From Piromyces finnis (taxonomy: Eukaryota; Neocallimastigomycota; Neocallimastigomycetes; Neocallimastigales; Neocallimastigaceae), in assembly GCA_002104945.1 (NCBI GenBank), contig MCFH01000070.1:124001-188000 (forward strand): DNA of 64,000 bases, given 5' to 3'. The translations under genes and the position numbers were made by a program. The notes under the pieces are model-generated. The model ran no database searches. It saw only the letters and a list, made by a program, of their open reading frames with translations, and was not told the origin of the DNA. The stretch's first letter is position 1, and each line of letters starts with the position of its first letter. Positions 50,483 through 64,000 of the stretch are shown here, piece by piece.

Positions 50483-51912
50483 GGCATCAAATATTTTAAA
50501 CTTTATTATTAATTTAATTAAAATTATAATACATGTAATAAAAAATTAAAAATAAATAAAAATAAAAAAAATATGTTTAAATAAACACAAATGAATAAAA
50601 ATTGGGTATAATGTATTCTAGTAATTTTAATTAAAGTAAGAAAGCCACTATCATACTAAAGTATAATAATTGTATTTGACTTCCAATGGGACACCGAGCC
50701 AAAGATCAAAATTTTGTCATGGAACAAAATTATGATCTCCATTGGTTGCGCTGGCCCTCCTGGCCTGTCTTACTGTTTCTTCAGCATTGACGCTCTTGGA
50801 TGTTGCTTCAAACCTTTTGAACATTGACCATTGCTGGCCAATAGCAAAAGGCATGATTTTGGTTAGAAGTTCCGCGGTTACCGTCAAGAATGGTGTTCCT
50901 TCATTAGTACCAGATTGAATCTGACGCTTACAAAGTTCTTTCCATTCCCTTGAATTGTAATTAATATTGTTAAAACTTCTTCCCCCAAGAAGGAATTTAA
51001 ATATTTTACTGCACACACTAGAATAATCATACACATTAATATTCACCGGATTATTAGAACTATTACTATCATTAACTAAATTACTATCTAAATTAGAATT
51101 ATTATCTTCACTATTGCTATCATTATTAATATTATTATTTCTATTACTACTATTGTTATTATTACTATTTCTATTATTACTATTACTACTATTGTTATTA
51201 TTACTATTGTTATTATTACTATTGTTATTATTATTATTGTTACTATTACTATTACTGTTATTGCTATCTCTACTGACATTATCAATTTCATTATTATTGA
51301 TAGGACTATTGGAATTACGTTGACTGAAAAAATTTAATAGCTGGACTATGGAATCATAATGTTTAATACGGATATCTCTAAATGTTGGACAATCTAATAA
51401 CCAATGTTTAATACTTTGATCTCCACACTTGCAACATGGACAGTAGTTAGGACAAACTGGATCAACAAATTTAGCAGCTTTGGCAACTCTAGCATCCAAC
51501 TTGTATCCGCTTCTTGCTTTCAATAGCCAGTAGAAGCCATAGGCAAACTCTGGGTATTCATAACATAATTTAATAAAATCTTTAGTTTCAATAAATTTAT
51601 TATCATCATAATATTGCGCTTTGATTGAATTCCCTTTGAGATCTTTCCAATAAAAGTTTTTAACTGCTTTAACATCCCCATGTTTCTTTAGTTTTTTATC
51701 AAGTGTCCTACTTGATTTGCACCACGTGTATTTTCTAAATTTAGGAATGTAATTGACAAGGTGTGAGATAATACAATTTGAGTTTTTCCATTTGTTAAAA
51801 CATCTAACCTGAGCTAACGCACATTTGGCTGACAATGGAGGAATATTCAAATCTTTTGAGATAGAGTATAAAGATATAAACGATACGGCTTTATGAACTC
51901 CGGCAATCCATC
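50447..51912 (-). mobile_element. Second LINE copy, strongly 5'-truncated
   Basis: Minus-strand copy matching 6218-7657 of the first element, from the late RT region through the 3' UTR, the end sequence GATGCCGTTA and a 33-base poly-A (poly-T on +, 50447-50479). Apart from few substitutions, differences are confined to the Asn/Ser microsatellite. Similarity to the first copy stops at about 51912 in GATGG(A/G)TTGCCGG. No convincing target-site duplication is found. A 7-bp palindromic hairpin (51925-51940) sits just beyond the break. Confidence 0.92.
50717..51910 (-). pseudogene. LINE ORF remnant: RT C-terminal domain
   Basis: About 397 open codons in the frame of the first copy's protein, without a start of its own; a TGA lies directly before it at 51911-51913. 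It retains the region after the RT core, the CPNYCPCCKCG...H...C motif and the tail ending HNFVP. The Asn/Ser tract is longer than in the first copy (51080-51290 region). It lacks the RT catalytic motifs and is a dead fragment. Confidence 0.88.
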
Positions 51913-52394
51913 ACAGACAAAACGGCATGTTAAAACATGCTTTTTTTTAACCAGATTTATTGATGGAGAGTTTAGAATTCGCTCTTGAAACGCCCATATA
52001 TAAACTTTAATTTTTGAATAGGTATAAAATCAATGATAAAAAACTTTTAAATTATAACATTTCTTAACAAAAAACCTTTTATCCATCTTTGATATATACA
52101 TCCAATAATATAACACTTCCAATTTTTTTTAAAAACTTATACGTTATAAAAATTAAAAACACAAAATTATAATAATTTTTTGATTTATATTTATTTCTTT
52201 AATTTTTTTATTTTTTATTTGCTTTGCATTTCTTTTTTTAATATTTGTTATTTTTGTTATTTGTTACATTCTTATTTTTTATTTGTATCTATTCTTTTGT
52301 TGTTTTGTTTTTATTTTTCTTCTTATGTAATGATTTTAGTAATACTTATTTATTACTACTTCAAATTTAGCACACTTTGTAGATGTTAAATTTT
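51913..52394. other. Spacer between LINE copy and TPI tail, with a GC-richer patch
   Basis: The first 95 bases are clearly richer in G/C than the rest. They hold the hairpin GCATGTT-AA-AACATGC (51925-51940) followed by eight T. On the minus strand there is a 16-codon frame (51947-51997, MGVSRANSKLSINKSG, stop) behind a TATATA stretch. Its identity is unknown; it may be part of an older element or gene broken at the LINE junction. From 52010 to 52394 only A/T-rich sequence is seen. Confidence 0.5.
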
Positions 52395-52499
52395 TTAACA
52401 AATAGTACAGCATGATAAACTAGAGGAACCTATAACTGGTTCAGAGTTTGTTGGTTTTGATTCATTATTTAAAGCACTTGAAGCACTTTGATCCTGGCT
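52395..52499 (-). other. 34-codon open extension directly after the TPI stop, ending CCTIC (Ras-like CaaX)
   Basis: Starting with the first base after the TPI TAA and in the same frame, 34 sense codons run to a second TAA at 52395-52397. The product begins SQDQSASSALNNESKP and ends SSSLSCCTIC. A Ser/Asn-rich linker closing in Cys-Cys-aliphatic-aliphatic-Cys is the layout of fungal Ras hypervariable tails (palmitoylated Cys plus CaaX farnesyl site). Its G/C content is far above that of 3' spacers in this window, so it looks coding. Explanations: stop-codon read-through of TPI, an orphan last exon of a Ras gene (an AAG lies right before CCAGGATC), or chance. No Ras exons are visible upstream on this strand. 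Confidence 0.5.
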
Positions 52500-53538
<1,039 letters not shown>

Positions 53539-55095
53539 TTTATTAATAAATATTTATAATTTTATAATGTTATAAAATTTAAGTGTGAAGAAAAAAAAAT
53601 TTAGATCTCATTCCTTAGTATATATATTTTGAAAAAAAATTTTCAAACAAACTTTAAATTGATTGGATAATATTTACTTCATTATTTTTAAAATGTATTT
53701 TTTATCATTTTTGCATATTAAATATTATTGGATTAATGTATAACTTAATATATTAAGAATAAAATAGTAATATATTATTTTAAATACTTTAAATATTATT
53801 TATTAGAAAAGAAATTTATTAGATACATTTATATTAAAAATTATATATTCTTATTAAAATAATATATATAAATAATTGTAAATAAAAATTGAACTTCAAC
53901 CCTTTCAAAAAAAAAATTGTAATAATATTTTAAATATTTATATACAGAAAATGAGAAAATATAATTTTATATATTTTTTTTGAAAAAAAATGAAAGTGTA
54001 ACTCTACAACCATGATAATAACATATAATAAATATTTAGTAATACTTATTATTAGTTGTTATTAATAAAGCTTTTAATTATAATATTATTAAAGCATTTT
54101 AATAATCAGTCATCTGAATATATACTAAAAATTTAAAATAATTTTTTTTCTGGGAAAAAAACTTATTCTATCTTTACAATTTCTTTTATATTATTTTAAT
54201 AGTTGTTAACTTTAATTGTATTTTTGATTTTTTTTTTTTTTTTTTTGTTTTGTTTTGTTTTGCAATTAATTATGGCTATTAATGTTATTAAAATAGCATC
54301 TTAGTTAAAATTCTAAATATATCATATTATTGTATTTGAATTGTTCAATAAATATCAATCCTTGTATAATTATATATTTATGCAATACTTGCTATACTAT
54401 ATATTTTTATAAACCTTTCCTTTTGTTATTATTATTTTTTTGTTATTGCTACAATATAAAAATCAATCTATTGTATTTTTTATTTAATGATTTTTTATGT
54501 TCTTTATAATTTCAAAGTGTATGTTATTCTTATTTTCACTATTAAAAAATAAAGCTTTGACATTTTTGAGATCTAAAAATTTACATAATTTAACCTAACC
54601 TAACCCTATTACCAATAATAATTTAATATTTTTTTTTTAAATAAATTATTTTAAAAAGAAAAATAAAATCTTTATTAAAAAGTATTTGCAATAGAATAAA
54701 TTACAATTTGTTGATATTTTATAAATAGATGCAAAAATTCATTTTTTTTTAAAATATATATAAATAACAAAAATAGTCTTCTTATTTATAAATAATAAAT
54801 AAAATCTGTTATTAAATTATTTAGAGCAATCAATACTTATTTAATTCTTTTTTTTTTTTTTTAACAAAGTATTATTCCTTTTCAAGCTCAAACTATTTCT
54901 TAAAATCGTATTTGCTCACTTATTTTTAATGAATGAAATTTAAGAAAGAAAAAATTACACAGATATATTCTACCAAATTTTATTTTCAACGCTTTATTTT
55001 TCTTATTGAAATAATAATATCTATATTAAAGGTTTAATTGGTGTTTTTTTTTATTCTTTCTTTTCTTTTTGAAAAAAAAATTCTAAATAGTCTGA
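53539..55095. other. Divergent intergenic region, TPI1 / INTS14-like
   Basis: 1.56 kb of A/T-rich DNA; it should hold the strong TPI promoter, but no site can be named. It contains a short telomere-like run, TAACCTAACCTAACCCTATT (54591-54610). No coding sequence seen. Confidence 0.6.
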
Positions 55096-59761
<4,666 letters not shown>

Positions 59762-59937
59762 GAATATTTACTTTTTTTAAAAAATATATAATTTCTTTAT
59801 ACTAATTAAAATCGTAAATAAATAAAAAATCTTTTCCATTTTTTTTCTTTTCTATTAAAACTAACTATACAAAATAAAATCTTTCTAAAAAAAAAAAATT
59901 ATAAATATATATATTTATTTTATTTATTTATTTATTT

Positions 59938-59983
<46 letters not shown>

Positions 59984-60154
59984 TGATATGTAAATATTTA
60001 TATAATGTTTTCTAAAATTATTAAAAATGAAAGTAATCTAAAAATTTTTGTAATAAATAGTTTATATTATATATATCGTGTGTTTTATCACTTATTCATA
60101 AAATATTAAATGAAATAAAATGGTAGTACACGTGAATATCTATTACCATTTCAT
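59762..60154. other. Convergent 3' region with a 42-T run
   Basis: Spacer between the Asn-rich exon and SYO1. The poly-T run (59940-59981) could be the poly-A tail of an old retro-insertion, but no element body is recognisable next to it. Confidence 0.6.
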
Positions 60155-63100
60155 TTAACAACGAGATTCATTTAATTTATATTGAATGAATGCTCTTAAA
60201 TTATATAAAGTTTCGTCAGCACGATCACGTAATTCTCTCTTCTTTCTTTTATCAATAGACTTAGTGTTTCTTTGTACAATTGGATAGGATTGCTTTAATA
60301 TAGATAAGTAACCACCATTAACAAATACTGGTCCATCATAATCGTATGACTTATCACCATAGGCATCATATATACCATTTAAAGCTTCACAAACAATTTC
60401 CATATTCTTACAGTTAGATGGAATGTTTATTAAAAAGTCACCAATTACCTTTTTATTTTTATTTTAAATATATACATATTTAATTAATAATTTCGAAACA
60501 AAATATTTAATTATCAAAAATTAAGTTTTAAAAAATGTTTTTTGAAATTTATTTTCATACCTTATTTAATGAAACATTTCCTTGAAGTTTAGCAAATAAA
60601 CCTAAGACACCAACACAACGAACTCTTAAATCATCGGTTATGTTAACATTATTATAAGTAGCAATGAGTGATGATACTTGTTCTTCAGATGGGATCTTTT
60701 TTTTTTTTTTTTTTAGAAAATAAAAATTGCTTAATTTTTATATTTTATATTAAAAATTTAACGAAGATATATATTTATTATAACTACTTACAATCTTAAT
60801 TTCATTCATATTTAAACTGTCTACAGCACGAATTATTGACCACATAGTGTTTACAATACTTTCAATTATATCATTTAAACTATTCTTTTCTTCATTATTA
60901 GCTGATAATAATCCTGAAGCTTTACCAGCTAAACCATAAAGCCATCCCCACATATTTTTAACATCATTAATATTGTTAACATACCATTCTTTTGGCATCA
61001 TCATTAATATATTGTTTAAAGCATTTATGGATCTTAATTGGATAATATTGGTATTGTTAACATATGATGAAGCGTAATTTTTAACATTGTCATTATATTC
61101 ATAGAAATTTTCACAATATGTAATAATTTTTCCAATAATACCATTATTTATGATATATTTGCTTCTTTCATCATTAGCATTATCATTAATATCATCTTCA
61201 TTTTGCATTTCATTAATTCTATCCATTTCTTCGAGGAAGGCATTTTCTTCATCTTGTTCATCCATTTCCATACCTTCATCCATTATTTCTTCATTATTCA
61301 TACCATCTAATTTTAAAAATTAATATTAAAAATTAATTAGCAATTAATTATATATATTATTAATTATAATATTGCTTTTTCTTTTTCTAACAATAGCTCT
61401 TTATTCTGACAATTTTTATTTAATTATAAATAATAAAAATCTTATAATATACCATTTAAATCTTCTGAGCAGACATTAGCTAAAATTTCTAATGAAAGTT
61501 GAATAATTGTTAAATGAGATTCTAAAACCTTTGCTCTTTCCTATTTTAAATTTTAATATAATTATTTATTTATTAATTAAACTATTTCTTTATTTAAAAA
61601 TATTTTTTAGATATATAATTACATAAGTTGGTTTTCCTTCATTATCGATTAATTCTTTGTTTTTAAGATTCTTTGTTTTTTGGACAATTTTTTGATCTTC
61701 AATTTTCTGTATAAATAATAAAAATTAAAAATTAAAATTTTTATTTCGGATTATATAATAATTTTTATCAAATCGAATAAAAGAATATTTTTAATATTTA
61801 CCATTTTTTCAGCAAGAGCAACCATTTCTTTGATAGAGTCAGAGGTCTTGTAATCAAGACATGATGAAATTGAATTGAATATAATAGAATATAATTCATC
61901 CATTGAAAATGAAATAATATTTCTAATATTATACAATATACTTGAACTAAGAAGCTTTAATAAAATTCCATTATTTTCCCATTCATTAGCAATTGGAATT
62001 TGACCAGAGGCAATTGTCTTTAATACATTAATATAGTCTGGAGTTTCAGTGAAATATTTGTAAACGTCTTCATTTTCTTCTGTTATAGTATTTAAACATT
62101 GAGCTGCAACATTTACTAAATTAAATGGTAACTTATCAAGTGCTTTTATAAATTCCATTAAAAATTGAACAATGTTGCAAGAAAGAATATCTTTTGTAAA
62201 TTTGTCAGAAGTTTCACTATTTAAATTATATATATTATTATTATTATTATTATCACTATTATTATTTAATTTTATAATTTGAATTTTAATTAAACCTTTC
62301 GGTTTTATATTATTTATATTACCTCATAGTCCAGATAATGTTAATAATTTGTTCAGAATAATCATAAGCTATTTTATTTTCAAACTTTTTAGTTTTAATA
62401 TCTTTATCATTATTATCAATTGGGATTAAAGTATTTGAAATTAAAGCATTTATCTATTTTAAAAATATTAAAAATTAATAAGATTATATTTTTATTAAGT
62501 TTTATAATTATGAAATGGAATAAAATATAAAAACCTTTGGTAATAATGGAGTAATTGATCCTAAGATATTTCTGTTATATAATTCTAAGCAAATAGTGTT
62601 ATCAACATTAATTAAATTTCTAAATTAATGAATACGAAATTTTTAAAAAAAAAAATAAATTAATCAAATTTATTAAATATTTCATTATTATTATATATAA
62701 TCTTTTTAATACATTAGAAAATAAAATAAAACGGCAACAAAAAAAAAAAAAAGGTAATATAATAAAAAATAAAATAAATAAAAACCTTAAAGCACCAGCT
62801 GCTTCTATAACAACCTCATTTGTTGGATCTGTTAATCCGTTCATTAATTTACCAAGTAAATTATTTTTTAATAAATATTTTCTAGCTTCATCATTTTGAA
62901 TAAGATTTGCAACACCAGCTGCAGCCCAAGCTCTTTCATTAGCATCAGTTGATGACAACTAATTATTATTATTTATTATTATTATATTTAACATTTTTTA
63001 ATATTGTAAAAAAAAAAAATTAATATTTTCTTGTTGATAACTTTGTAAATATTAAAATAATTATTATGTTTTATAAATTTGTTGTTATATACTTTTTCAA

Positions 63101-63233
63101 TTAATGGAAGGGCATCAGCAATTTTTTCTTGAACATTATCATTTATATCATCAATTGAATTTAATACACTTAAAGGATTTGTTGCAGTTGGTCTCTTTCT
63201 TCTTTTAAGTTTTTTGTTATTGACTTTACCCAT
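60155..63233 (-). CDS. SYO1: SYO1/HEATR3-type symportin (ribosomal protein import adaptor)
   Basis: Ten exons: 63093..63233, 62786..62958, 62535..62619, 62323..62453, 61802..62216, 61623..61706, 61453..61540, 60792..61306, 60561..60695, 60155..60448; 686 aa, all phases consistent. Starts MGKVNNKKLKRRKRP, the basic nuclear-import signal of the family, chosen over an ATG four codons upstream. Armadillo/HEAT repeats follow (ERAWAAAGVANLIQN, EVVIEAAGALRNLI), then NIIWTM, VAAQCLNTITEEN, an acidic loop (MDEGMEMDEQDEENAFLEE) and late HEAT helices (RVRCVGVLGLFAK, ALNGIYDAYGD). Yeast Syo1 co-imports uL18 and uL5 into the nucleus with the karyopherin Kap104 for 5S RNP assembly. The order of blocks and the internal acidic loop match HEATR3. 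Confidence 0.9.
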
Positions 63234-64000
63234 TTTGTATGTCACTTTTAATAATCTAATATATTTTTTTTTTATTTTTTAAATTTTTTTTTTAAAAAAA
63301 CATTAATATATAGTAAGCCACTTTTATCCAATCAACATCGAGTATTTAAATGATTTTTTATATTTTAAATATAATTAAAATTTATAGTTTTTTTAAAATA
63401 GTATTAAAAATAATATATTATAAATATTAATAATAAAATTTATACACTAACCCATGATATAAAATATAAAGATTATAACCGAAAAACTAAGAATTATTGT
63501 CATTATGCCATTATAATAAAAATATAATAATCATACTTACGGTCACTATTAATATTATATATATATGCATGATGCTAATATTACGATAAATTTAGTAGTA
63601 TTTTATTTTATTAACTTAAAATATATTTATTATAAAAATAGTAAATTGCATACAAAACATAAATTTTTATTTTCCTCAAAATCCTAATAATTCATTTTAT
63701 TAGATATATTTTATTTCGTTTTTTTATGAATAACAAAATAATAAAGCAATAAACATCAAAACTCAATATATAATTGTGAGTTTTTATATTTTATTTTTTT
63801 TCTAGAAAAATAATATATATAAACATTATTAAAGTTTTGCTTTTTTAAATATTTATAAATAAATATTTATTAAGATAAAAAATTCTATTCAAATAATTTG
63901 TAGATAAAACCTGTTTTTATCAATATTTGTCAATATTTATTTATTGTAATATGTAACATGGTACGTGAAGAAGGTTCTTTATAAAGGTCTAATGTTTATT
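63234..64000. other. AT-rich upstream region of SYO1 to the window end
   Basis: Holds the SYO1 promoter side and A/T tracts. No frame or RNA gene is seen before the window ends. Confidence 0.6.

Noticed and set aside
50436-52403. TAACAAAT at 50436-50443 and 52396-52403 as a target-site duplication of the second LINE copy
   Set aside because: Only 8 bp in AT-rich DNA, three bases away from the poly-A, and it would require almost 500 bp of unrelated sequence inside the element.

Overview
The window is nuclear DNA from a very AT-rich eukaryote. It shows spliceosomal introns (donors mostly GTAAxT or GTATxT, acceptors mostly TAG, some AAG), long poly-A/poly-T and ATTT tracts between genes, Asn-rich proteins written in AAT codons, and housekeeping genes of fungal type (PIS1, KHA1, PNS1, YPT6, KA1-tailed kinase, SYO1). 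With the codon bias of the glycolytic gene, this fits best with an anaerobic gut fungus (Neocallimastigomycota). A dictyostelid-like amoeba is the main alternative and cannot be excluded without a search. No CRISPR array, operon, rRNA or tRNA is seen.

Layout. 1-3.05 kb: 3' part of a KHA1/CHX-type K+/H+ antiporter. 3.66-7.67 kb: a non-LTR retrotransposon (LINE) with poly-A tail and a perfect 12-bp target-site duplication. 7.9-9.0 kb (-): DUF1279/FAM210-like organelle membrane protein, divergent from a KXDL protein (9.4-9.9 kb). 11.1-12.5 kb: PIS1. 13.3-15.3 kb (-): clathrin light chain. 16.3-20.3 kb (-): KA1-domain Ser/Thr kinase with a large insertion in the N-lobe. 22.2-27.5 kb (-): coiled-coil/AT-hook/SANT protein. 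32.4-33.8 kb: AP-1 sigma adaptin. 35.1 kb: EMC6. 37.1-40.3 kb (-): PNS1/CTL-like transporter with a Cys-pair repeat loop. 44.5-46.2 kb: secreted, probably GPI-anchored HExxHxxGxxH metalloprotease. 47.6-48.7 kb (-): YPT6/RAB6. 50.4-51.9 kb (-): a second, strongly 5'-truncated copy of the same LINE. 52.4-53.5 kb (-): triosephosphate isomerase followed in frame by a Ras-like CaaX tail. 55.1-59.8 kb: an INTS14-like Integrator subunit apparently ending in a giant Asn-rich exon. 60.2-63.2 kb (-): SYO1/HEATR3.

Most genes are unrelated housekeeping functions. Several belong to membrane traffic: clathrin light chain and AP-1 sigma at the trans-Golgi, YPT6 in Golgi retrograde traffic, KXD1 on lysosome/endosome complexes, EMC6 in ER insertion, PIS1 for phosphoinositides. 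There is no sign that they form one system. Many genes have introns, and several (KXD1, PIS1, AP-1 sigma) have only short exons. Their exon models below were assembled by hand and their phases checked by arithmetic.

Most worth a second look: the 34-codon in-frame extension after the TPI stop codon ending in CCTIC, the interleaved inverted repeats at the exact 5' end of the LINE, the INTS14-like gene with its poly-Asn exon, the kinase N-lobe insertion, and the seven cysteine-pair modules in the PNS1-like loop.
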